Positions 1 to 5,216 of a DNA stretch of 7,853 nt are shown piece by piece (position 1 is the first letter of the stretch; each line of letters begins with the position of its first letter). Source of the stretch: Candidatus Avelusimicrobium alvi (GTDB taxonomy: Bacteria; Elusimicrobiota; Elusimicrobia; Elusimicrobiales; Elusimicrobiaceae); assembly GCA_002329395.1 (NCBI GenBank), contig DCTQ01000095.1, positions 9,387 to 17,239 on the forward strand, in the 5' to 3' direction. Below the pieces are notes generated by a model that was not told the origin of the DNA, ran no database searches, and saw only the letters and a list, made by a program, of their open reading frames with translations. The position numbers were made by a program, and so were the translations under genes.

Positions 1-1251
1 AGCGCGGCCGCGCTGGAAACGTTCGGCCCGCACCACCGTTTTCAAACCCGTTTATATGCGGACCGACAGCCGGACGCCCAAGGCGTGCTGAAGGGCAGTT
101 TGTATCTGCGCGGCGGCGGAGACCCGACGCTGGGCTCCAAACGCGTAACCGGCGGCAAAACCTGGCAGGCCGTTGCGCAGAAATGGGCCAAAGCCGTGAA
201 GCAGGCCGGCATTACGCGCGTGGAAGGGAACATTTATGCGGACGTATCGGCCTTTGAAGGGCCGTCCATTCCCCCCAAAGTAAATTGGGAAAATATCGGC
301 AACTATTACGCCGCGCCCGCCAGCCCTTTGTGCTTCAACGACAATTCTTTTAAAATCCATTTTAAGCCGCAGCCGTTTTCCGGCAAGCCCGCCGAAGTAG
401 CGTCCACGGAGCCGCAGGTGCCGGAACTGGAACTCAAAAGTTTTGTCACCGCCGACGGAAAAAATAAGAGGGACAATGCCTACGCCTACGGCGCGCCCCA
501 CCAGTACCAAATGGAAATTTACGGCACCATCCCCACGAATTTTACCGGGTTTACCATCCAGGCCGCCCTGCCGGACCCCGCGCTGTTTGCGGCCGGCGCG
601 CTGCATAATGCCCTGCGCGAAGAGGGTATTGCCGTCGGCGGCCGCGCGCAAACCCTGCAAACGGAGCCCGATTACGCACCGATGAATTTGCTGCACACCT
701 ATTCGTCACCCGAACTGAAAGACATTGTGCTCATCGTCAACAAACGCAGTTTTAACTTATACGCCGAAATGCTGTTAAGACAGCTCGCCCTTCACGCCGG
801 ACAGAAAGGAAGCGTGCAAAACGGGCTGGCCGAACTGGAAAAATTCCTGACCAAAAACAAACTGGCGGACCGCGGCGGAGCCGTTTTATACGACGGGAGC
901 GGCCTCTCGCGCGACAATATGCTCGCCCCCCGCACGCTGGTAAACACGCTGGCGTTTATGGCCCAAAGCCCCAATTTTAAATACTATTACGAATCGCTCG
1001 CCACGCCGGACGACCGCGGCGATTTACTCCTGCTGCGCTACTTTTTAAAACCCAAACACCGGGTGCAGGACGTACGCGTAAAAGGCGGCACGATTGACGG
1101 CGTGAAAGCCGTGGCCGGATACGTACACGATACGGACGGCAGGCCGGTGGCGTTTGCGCTGATAGCCAACAACCTGGCCTCTAAAGACGAAACCATCCTG
1201 CGCATTCACGAAGACATCATCAAAAAATTACTGGAACTGCCGGAAAAATAA
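1..1251 (+). CDS. dacB: D-alanyl-D-alanine carboxypeptidase/endopeptidase, PBP4 family (5' end missing)
   Basis: This is the C-terminal 416 codons of a class C penicillin-binding protein (peptidase family S13), which trims and cleaves cross-links in periplasmic peptidoglycan. The reading frame is open from base 1, so the gene starts outside the window. The first residues (SAAALETFGPHHRF) match the family segment just after the catalytic SxxK motif, so the active-site serine should lie only a few codons upstream. The next conserved block is LYLRGGGDPTL (codons from about 100). The SxN motif is S-F-N at 748-756, inside NKRSFNLYAEMLLR. The third motif, normally KTG, reads K-G-G-T at 1081-1092 and is followed by the usual GVKAVAGYV and a dG.pvAFALIANN strand. 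The family is usually about 450-500 residues, so roughly 60-90 residues (signal peptide and SxxK) are missing. The stop is TAA at 1249-1251 and a hairpin follows. Family identity is secure from motif order. Whether it acts as carboxypeptidase or endopeptidase cannot be told. Confidence 0.93.
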   Translation, partial: SAAALETFGPHHRFQTRLYADRQPDAQGVLKGSLYLRGGGDPTLGSKRVTGGKTWQAVAQKWAKAVKQAGITRVEGNIYADVSAFEGPSIPPKVNWENIGNYYAAPASPLCFNDNSFKIHFKPQPFSGKPAEVASTEPQVPELELKSFVTADGKNKRDNAYAYGAPHQYQMEIYGTIPTNFTGFTIQAALPDPALFAAGALHNALREEGIAVGGRAQTLQTEPDYAPMNLLHTYSSPELKDIVLIVNKRSFNLYAEMLLRQLALHAGQKGSVQNGLAELEKFLTKNKLADRGGAVLYDGSGLSRDNMLAPRTLVNTLAFMAQSPNFKYYYESLATPDDRGDLLLLRYFLKPKHRVQDVRVKGGTIDGVKAVAGYVHDTDGRPVAFALIANNLASKDETILRIHEDIIKKLLELPEK

Positions 1252-1265
1252 ATTCATCAAACCGT

Positions 1266-1294
1266 AAAAAACGCGGCCTGAAAAGACCGCGTTT
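1266..1294. terminator. Hairpin between convergent dacB and MATE genes
   Basis: An 8-bp perfect stem (1269-1276 AAACGCGG with 1287-1294 CCGCGTTT) closes a 10-base loop. Read on the - strand, the right arm runs into six Ts (complement of 1266-1271), a good intrinsic terminator for the MATE gene. Read on the + strand the tail is only TTTAAATAG, so it is a weaker terminator for dacB. Its position between two convergent stop codons supports bidirectional use. Confidence 0.8.
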
Positions 1295-1314
1295 AAATAG
1301 TTTGTCGGACGGAA

Positions 1315-2685
1315 TCAGACGCTTCCCGTTACGTTAAACGTCTTCCATTTGCCGCGCAAAAAACGCCACAGCATCAGCACGGCCGTAATCGCGGCGTAGA
1401 ACGTCAGCCAGCTCCATACCCAGAATACGGACAGCTGCAGCTTATACACAATCAGCCACGTACCCGGAATCAGCAGCCCCCACGCGCAGAACAGCATAAC
1501 GTACATATAAAACTTCGTATCACCCGCCCCGCGGATGGATTCGCCGAAAATTAAGTAAGTGGCGTCAAACAGCACAAAGAAGCTGACCAGTTTCATCAGC
1601 GGATACGTTTTGGCCGTAATCGCGGCCGCATCCGGCGAAGAAGGATGAATGAACAATCCCATAAACAGCGGCGCGCCAAAAAAGAACGCCAGCCCGACGG
1701 CTCCGGCATATGTATAGCCGATTTTACACGCGTTCTTAACCACTTTAATGCTCAAATCCGGCCTTTTTAACCCCTGGTATTTGCTGACCAAAATCTGAAT
1801 CCCGATACCCAGCCCCAAAATGACCGTAAACACCACCGGCTGCATGGACATAACGATGTTGCTGGCTTGCAGGGAAATGGTATCAATGTTGCCGATCATA
1901 AACGTGAACAGGGTAAACGACAGAATATCCATCAAAAACCCGAATCCGTTGGGCAGGCCAAAACGCAGTAAACGCGAAAATACCGGTTTATAAAAACCCG
2001 CCAGGCGGTTGATTTTAAACTCTTTGCGCACTTTGCCCGCAAAAATAAGCGTGCAGAAAATAAGCGTTATGGAACCGCACCCGATGATAGTGGCCCACGC
2101 GGCGCCTTCAATGCCCATCGCCGGAAAACCCAGCTTGCCGAAAATCATCACGTAGTCCAGCCCGATGTTTACCAGGTTGCCCACTACGGCCGCCCACATA
2201 GGCACTTTGGTCTGCCCCCGGCCGCTGAAAAAGCTCGCCAGCGCATTGTTGATAACGGCCAGTCCGCCGAACAAGTTTAAAATAATAAAGTATTTCAGTT
2301 CCAGCGAGCGCACGGCGGCCTCATGCCCAAACGCATTAATAACGGCCGTACCCAAGGGCGTCAGCGCCGCCAGAAGCAGGGCGGATATCACCGCTAAAAA
2401 AATACCCTGCCACAGCGAAATGGCCACGGAGGCGTATTTTTTCTTGGCGTAATACTGCGAAATAAACACGCTTGTATAACTGGCCAGCCCCATAAACATG
2501 GCGGCAAACGTCATCGCCAGCGCGCCGGCGGGCACGCAGGCGGCCAGCGCCTCGTGCGAATACCAGGCTAAAAACATGCGGTCTGCAAATTGCATAACCA
2601 CCTGTGCGGCCATCGTGATAATAAGGGGATACGACAGATGCCACAGCTCGCTGAGCGAAGCTTGCGGATAAGACTTCTTAACCAT
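1315..2685 (-). CDS. MATE family multidrug/cation efflux transporter
   Basis: This is a 456-residue inner-membrane protein of the normal size for the MATE/NorM family. These are Na+- or H+-coupled antiporters that export cationic drugs or metabolites. About twelve hydrophobic segments run through the whole length in two similar halves. Family marks include the Pro in the first membrane segment (Pro20, in LSYPLIITMAAQVVMQFAD), SGRGQTKVPMW followed by GNLVNIGLDYV (about 154-179), and the mirrored GESIRGAGDTKF in the second half (381-392). The start is ATG at 2683-2685 with AGGTG seven bases upstream (complement of 2693-2697). The gene lies downstream of csp on the same strand, but the csp terminator lies between them and I see no clear -35/-10 pair in the 46 bases before the start. 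It may depend on read-through or a weak promoter. Substrate cannot be inferred from sequence. The family call is very safe, and the NorM/DinF-type subfamily is undecided. Confidence 0.93.
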   Translation of the reverse strand: MVKKSYPQASLSELWHLSYPLIITMAAQVVMQFADRMFLAWYSHEALAACVPAGALAMTFAAMFMGLASYTSVFISQYYAKKKYASVAISLWQGIFLAVISALLLAALTPLGTAVINAFGHEAAVRSLELKYFIILNLFGGLAVINNALASFFSGRGQTKVPMWAAVVGNLVNIGLDYVMIFGKLGFPAMGIEGAAWATIIGCGSITLIFCTLIFAGKVRKEFKINRLAGFYKPVFSRLLRFGLPNGFGFLMDILSFTLFTFMIGNIDTISLQASNIVMSMQPVVFTVILGLGIGIQILVSKYQGLKRPDLSIKVVKNACKIGYTYAGAVGLAFFFGAPLFMGLFIHPSSPDAAAITAKTYPLMKLVSFFVLFDATYLIFGESIRGAGDTKFYMYVMLFCAWGLLIPGTWLIVYKLQLSVFWVWSWLTFYAAITAVLMLWRFLRGKWKTFNVTGSV

Positions 2686-2692
2686 TTCACAA

Positions 2693-2697
2693 CACCT
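2693..2697 (-). promoter_or_regulatory. Ribosome binding site of the MATE gene
   Basis: AGGTG on the - strand lies seven bases before the ATG at 2685. It is the only purine-rich site near the start and fixes that start codon. Confidence 0.6.
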
Positions 2698-2737
2698 ATT
2701 TCTCTGAGACGGAAAAACATCCCGTCCCGGGGGACAA

Positions 2738-2771
2738 AAAAAGCCCCGAACCCAAAGGCTCGGGGCTTTTT
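2738..2771. terminator. Strong intrinsic terminator downstream of csp
   Basis: A 12-bp perfect stem (2738-2749 AAAAAGCCCCGA with 2760-2771 TCGGGGCTTTTT) closes a 10-base loop (2750-2759). On the - strand the stem is followed by a run of Ts (complement of the seven As at 2736-2742), which makes a textbook Rho-independent terminator 17 bases past the csp stop. The A/T flanks are symmetric, so it could also stop + strand transcription. Confidence 0.92.
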
Positions 2772-2787
2772 AAAAGTCTTTCAAAAA

Positions 2788-2991
2788 TTACAGTTTGACG
2801 ACTTTAACGGCCTTCGGGCCTTTTTCAGATTCTACGACTTCAAATTCCACTTCCTGACCTTCGGCCAAGGTTTTGAAACCGTCGCCCTGAATTTCCTGAT
2901 AGTGAACAAAGAGATCTTTAGAACCGTCTTCGGGGGTTACAAAACCGTAACCTTTCTGGTCATTAAACCACTTAACTTTTCCTTTAGGCAT
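2788..2991 (-). CDS. Cold-shock protein, CspA family
   Basis: This is a 67-residue single cold-shock domain, the usual length of CspA-type proteins. These bind single-stranded RNA and DNA and act as RNA chaperones in the cytoplasm. The domain starts with GKVKWFN (4-10). It then shows RNP1 as KGYGFV (13-18) and RNP2 as LFVHY (27-31), where the common form is VFVHF. The nucleotide-stacking aromatics Trp8, Phe17, Phe28, His30 and Tyr31 are all present. The C-terminus [10 protein letters not shown] is typical. The start is ATG at 2989-2991, preceded on the - strand by AAAGGAAGT (complement of 3002-3010), with a somewhat long spacing of about 11 bases. It has its own -10 element (3053-3058), a leader of about 55 bases with an inverted repeat, and a strong terminator, so it is a monocistronic unit. 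Which csp paralogue this is, and whether it is cold-induced, cannot be told. Confidence 0.96.
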   Translation of the reverse strand: MPKGKVKWFNDQKGYGFVTPEDGSKDLFVHYQEIQGDGFKTLAEGQEVEFEVVESEKGPKAVKVVKL

Positions 2992-3022
2992 TTTACTAGT
3001 TACTTCCTTTTATTAATTATCG

Positions 3023-3045
3023 GGTACTTAAACTTAATAAGTACC
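3023..3045. repeat. Inverted repeat in the csp leader / start region
   Basis: GGTACTTA (3023-3030) and TAAGTACC (3038-3045) form a perfect 8-bp inverted repeat around a 7-base centre. It begins 7 bases downstream of the csp -10 hexamer, so it lies at or just after the expected transcription start. It could be an operator for a dimeric regulator or a 5'-terminal hairpin in the csp mRNA. The sequence alone does not separate these. Confidence 0.6.
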
Positions 3046-3052
3046 TACAATT

Positions 3053-3058
3053 ATTATA
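3053..3058 (-). promoter_or_regulatory. -10 element of the csp promoter
   Basis: The - strand reads TATAAT here, a perfect consensus hexamer about 62 bases before the csp ATG. I see no good -35 at 16-18 bases. The upstream DNA is very AT-rich (about 3081-3102), which may help as an UP-like element. The transcription start is expected near 3046. Confidence 0.6.
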
Positions 3059-3104
3059 CTATAAATCAGCGAAAATGGCATAAATCTTTTTATATTTTTT
3101 TATC

Positions 3105-3133
3105 CGGACTGTTCTGCCCAAAAGGGATATAAT
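3105..3133 (+). promoter_or_regulatory. Promoter of ftcD with a -10 abutting the start codon
   Basis: The -10 is a perfect TATAAT at 3128-3133. A weak -35 (CGGACT, 3105-3110; three of six matches) lies 17 bases upstream. Only six bases (3134-3139) separate the -10 from the ATG at 3140, so the expected +1 is at or very near the A of the start codon, which implies a leaderless mRNA. The AAAGGGA at 3121-3127 would lie upstream of the transcript and is 12 bases from the ATG. Confidence 0.55.
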
Positions 3134-3139
3134 AATTGT

Positions 3140-4108
3140 ATGAAATTAATGGAAGCCGTGCCCAACGTTTCCGAAGGCCGCCGCCCGGACGTGATTGCAG
3201 AAATCGCCCGGCGGGTGCGCGCCGTACCGGGCGCGTCGCTTTTGCACATAGATTCCAACGCGGACGCCAACCGCACCGTTTTTACTGTTGCAGGCCAGCC
3301 GCAGGCCGTCCGCCGCGCGGCGTTTGCGCTTCTGCAGGCGGCGGCTGAATATATAGATATGCGCACGCAGCGCGGCGCACATCCGCGCCTGGGCGCCACG
3401 GACGTCTGCCCGTTTGTGCCGCTAGCAGGGATGACGCTTACAGAAGCAGCCGAAGAAGCCGAACGGCTGGCACAGGAAGCCGCGCAAAAACTCGGCCTGC
3501 CCGTTTATTTATACGAAGCCAACGCCCACACGCCGGAGCGGAAAAACCTGGCGTTCATCCGCCGCGGCGAATATGAAAGCCTGCCGCAAAAACTGGCCGA
3601 ACTCCCCCCCGATTTGGGGCCGCGCGCCTTTTCTCCCGACGTAGCCAAAACGGGCGCAACGGTCATCGGCGCGCGGAATTTTTTAATCGCTTTTAACGTA
3701 TCTTTAAATACTCGGGATGTGGCGGCGGCCAAAGAAATAGCGGCGGTCCTGCGCGAGAAAAACGGCGGCCTGCCCGCCGTAAAAGCCATCGGCTGGCTGA
3801 TGCCGGGGTACGACTGCGCCCAAGTGTCTTTTAACCTGACGGATTACCAAAAAACAGGTCTGGCCGCCGTGCGGGAAGCCGCAAAACAACAAGCCGAAAA
3901 ACGCGGCCTTGCCGTTACGGGAAGCGAGCTCATCGGCCTCGCGCCCGAAGAAGCCCTGCTAAACGCGGGCCGTTTTTACGCGCCCCGCCTGACGGACAAA
4001 ACCGCGCTGTTAAAAACCGCCGTACGCGAATTGGGGTTAAACAAAATCCGCCCCTTTGACTTCCGGGAGCGGATTTTGGAATATTTGCTATTCATCAAAC
4101 GGTTATAA
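3140..4108 (+). CDS. ftcD: Glutamate formimidoyltransferase (stand-alone)
   Basis: This is a 322-residue cytosolic folate enzyme. In histidine breakdown it moves the formimino group of N-formimino-L-glutamate to tetrahydrofolate, giving 5-formimino-THF and glutamate. The protein corresponds to the formiminotransferase half of animal FTCD (N- and C-subdomains) with no cyclodeaminase half attached. The N-terminus (KLMEAVPNVSEGR) matches the family VECVPNFSEG block. The block RGAHPRLGATDVCPFVPL (about 79-96) carries His81, equivalent to the catalytic His82 of the mammalian enzyme. LPVYLYEANAHTPER (about 120-134) is also a family block. Start ATG 3140 gives the full family N-terminus. ATG 3149 is the only nearby alternative and would cut into it. 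No hut genes are seen nearby. Some bacterial members are known to replace 5-formyl-THF cycloligase, so the physiological role may be folate repair rather than histidine use. The last six bases overlap the end of the convergent gene. Confidence 0.94.
   Translation: MKLMEAVPNVSEGRRPDVIAEIARRVRAVPGASLLHIDSNADANRTVFTVAGQPQAVRRAAFALLQAAAEYIDMRTQRGAHPRLGATDVCPFVPLAGMTLTEAAEEAERLAQEAAQKLGLPVYLYEANAHTPERKNLAFIRRGEYESLPQKLAELPPDLGPRAFSPDVAKTGATVIGARNFLIAFNVSLNTRDVAAAKEIAAVLREKNGGLPAVKAIGWLMPGYDCAQVSFNLTDYQKTGLAAVREAAKQQAEKRGLAVTGSELIGLAPEEALLNAGRFYAPRLTDKTALLKTAVRELGLNKIRPFDFRERILEYLLFIKRL
4042..4078. terminator. Terminator-like hairpin inside the 3' end of ftcD
   Basis: CAAAATCCGC (4042-4051) pairs perfectly over 10 bp with GCGGATTTTG (4069-4078). 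A further CCC/GGG (4052-4054 with 4065-4067) pairs inside, with A4068 bulged, and the loop is 4055-4064. On the - strand the stem continues into TTTTGTTT, so it resembles an intrinsic terminator for the exported-protein gene and begins about 25 bases past that gene's stop codon. It lies wholly within ftcD codons (residues near N302-L313). Confidence 0.6.
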
Positions 4109-5116
4109 CTCGCCGATACAGGTTAACGCCCCATAAAACTTTGACCACGATGAAGCGAAAGGATCCCGGTTGTTTAGACGAATCAGCGGAATTTTTTTTG
4201 CTTCCAGCGCCCGTTCCGTTTGTTTAGCAAATTTTTTAATTTGTTTTAACTGCGCCTTATCCAATTTACCGCTGCGGCCGTTAAGACAGAAAGAATGGAA
4301 TGTTTCTTCCCACCCGCTTTTGGTAAATTCCCCCCGCCACATAAAATCTTCCAGCGCGGCAAGATTAAAATTTTCCCCCAGCAAACGTTCCCGCTGATGT
4401 TTTTCCAGTTTAGTAAGGGCGCCCGAATAGGCCCCGCCAATGCACAGACGTTTGTCCTTGCGCAGCGCCGCGGCAAAACCCTGTTCGCGGGCCCCGTTTA
4501 CCAATGCGGGAAAATTCTCTTTGGGCATTCTCATATAGGTCCACAAAACCAGCAAATCTTCACACTCCGGCGTATTAGAGGGGCATAAATGGTCCTGATT
4601 GAAGGGCGCAGGGCTCTCCCCCGTAACAGCCTGGGCGGCGGAGCCTTCCAGCTTCTTTTTCTCCGTCTCGTACCAAATGGGATAAGATTCCTTTTCCTCC
4701 GGCAAGACATACACTGCTCCGTCGTAAACAGTTACTTTGACAAAGGAGTCCAAAGAATCAGTTTCCGTATAAACATTAACCGCCATAGGTGACAAAAAGT
4801 ATGTTTCTCCTGTTGTTTGAGAAAAAACAGGAATTTTAAAACGAGTCGTTTCCGCACGCTGTTCCTGCGGCAGATTAGCGGATTTCTGTTCCTTCGTTTT
4901 CTGTATTTGCTGTGAAATACGCGAAGCAAAGTCCTTATAATCCTGCCGGGCTTTGGAAGAAAAGTTATTGAAATCCGCTTTGGATTTTTCCACAAAATCA
5001 TCGTATTCTTTTTTGGATTGGACGGGAAAACGATCCAAATTGTCCTGGGCAAACACCGCGCCCTGTAAAGAGATTAAAAGAGACAGCAGACTTATTTTAA
5101 CCATTCTAAGTGTCAT
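4103..5116 (-). CDS. Exported protein of unknown function with N-terminal 11-residue repeats
   Basis: I do not recognise this 337-residue protein. A Sec signal peptide is clear: basic start, hydrophobic stretch ISLLSLLISLQGA, and a likely signal peptidase I site VFA|QDN after residue 23. It therefore acts in the periplasm or outside. Residues 37-69 form three 11-residue repeats, probably an amphipathic helix or coiled coil. Residues about 92-140 look beta-rich (RFKIPVFSQ, FVKVTVYDGAVYVLP). The C-terminal half is mainly helical and charged. Mature cysteines are 178, 185, 225, 277 and 333, and CPSNTPEC (178-185) could form a disulfide. The ATG at 5114-5116 has a perfect AGGAGG four bases upstream. 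The in-frame Met5 would leave a 16-base gap, so the first ATG is preferred. The gene is visibly more AT-rich than its neighbours. It has its own probable promoter, and its stop overlaps that of ftcD. No catalytic motif was seen and no function is proposed. Confidence 0.85.
   Translation of the reverse strand: MTLRMVKISLLSLLISLQGAVFAQDNLDRFPVQSKKEYDDFVEKSKADFNNFSSKARQDYKDFASRISQQIQKTKEQKSANLPQEQRAETTRFKIPVFSQTTGETYFLSPMAVNVYTETDSLDSFVKVTVYDGAVYVLPEEKESYPIWYETEKKKLEGSAAQAVTGESPAPFNQDHLCPSNTPECEDLLVLWTYMRMPKENFPALVNGAREQGFAAALRKDKRLCIGGAYSGALTKLEKHQRERLLGENFNLAALEDFMWRGEFTKSGWEETFHSFCLNGRSGKLDKAQLKQIKKFAKQTERALEAKKIPLIRLNNRDPFASSWSKFYGALTCIGEL
4910..5008 (-). repeat. Three tandem 11-residue (hendecad) protein repeats
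   Basis: Residues 37-47 (EYDDFVEKSKA), 48-58 (DFNNFSSKARQ) and 59-69 (DYKDFASRISQ) align without gaps as [E/D]-[Y/F]-x-[D/N]-F-x-x-[K/R]-x-x-x. An 11-residue period with aromatics at positions 2 and 5 is typical of hendecad amphipathic helices or coiled coils. Confidence 0.75.
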
Positions 5117-5120
5117 ACAA

Positions 5121-5126
5121 CCTCCT
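5121..5126 (-). promoter_or_regulatory. Perfect Shine-Dalgarno of the exported-protein gene
   Basis: AGGAGG on the - strand lies four bases before the ATG at 5116. It is the strongest ribosome site in the window and it fixes the first ATG as the start, although the spacing is rather short. Confidence 0.75.
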
Positions 5127-5148
5127 ATACTGCATTGAATGTACCCTT

Positions 5149-5176
5149 ACTGTATCAAAAAAAAAAAACGAGTCAA
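5149..5176 (-). promoter_or_regulatory. Probable promoter of the exported-protein gene
   Basis: On the - strand TTGACT (complement of 5171-5176; five of six matches to consensus) is followed after 16 bases by TACAGT (complement of 5149-5154; four of six). The spacer consists largely of twelve Ts. The -35 lies in the right arm of the rsmA terminator stem. The expected start is about 5142, giving a leader of about 25 bases that carries the AGGAGG. Confidence 0.45.
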
Positions 5177-5206
5177 GGCCTTGAAAAACGGCCTTGACCC
5201 GTTTTT
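5157..5206. terminator. Long terminator hairpin downstream of rsmA
   Basis: A 17-bp stem (5164-5180 with 5190-5206, one G-U pair when read as - strand RNA) closes a 9-base loop. On the - strand it is followed by twelve consecutive Ts in all (complement of 5157-5168), a very strong intrinsic terminator that starts about 10 bases past the rsmA stop. The other side ends in five Ts on the + strand, so it may also block transcription from the left. Confidence 0.92.
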
Positions 5207-5216
5207 GGCACCGGGT

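Noticed and set aside
52..696. 214-codon open frame antisense to dacB
   Set aside because: It mirrors the dacB frame in GC-rich DNA, its translation is Arg/Gly-rich and low in domain signal, and dacB on the other strand has clear family motifs.
2724..2735. GTCCCGGGGGAC palindrome beside the csp terminator
   Set aside because: The arms leave only a two-base loop, and the site is explained better as flank of the terminator. No similar site was seen elsewhere in the window.
2590..3132. 180-codon + strand frame across csp and the MATE start
   Set aside because: It is antisense to the secure csp gene, crosses the csp terminator and the divergent promoter region, and its translation has no recognisable domain.
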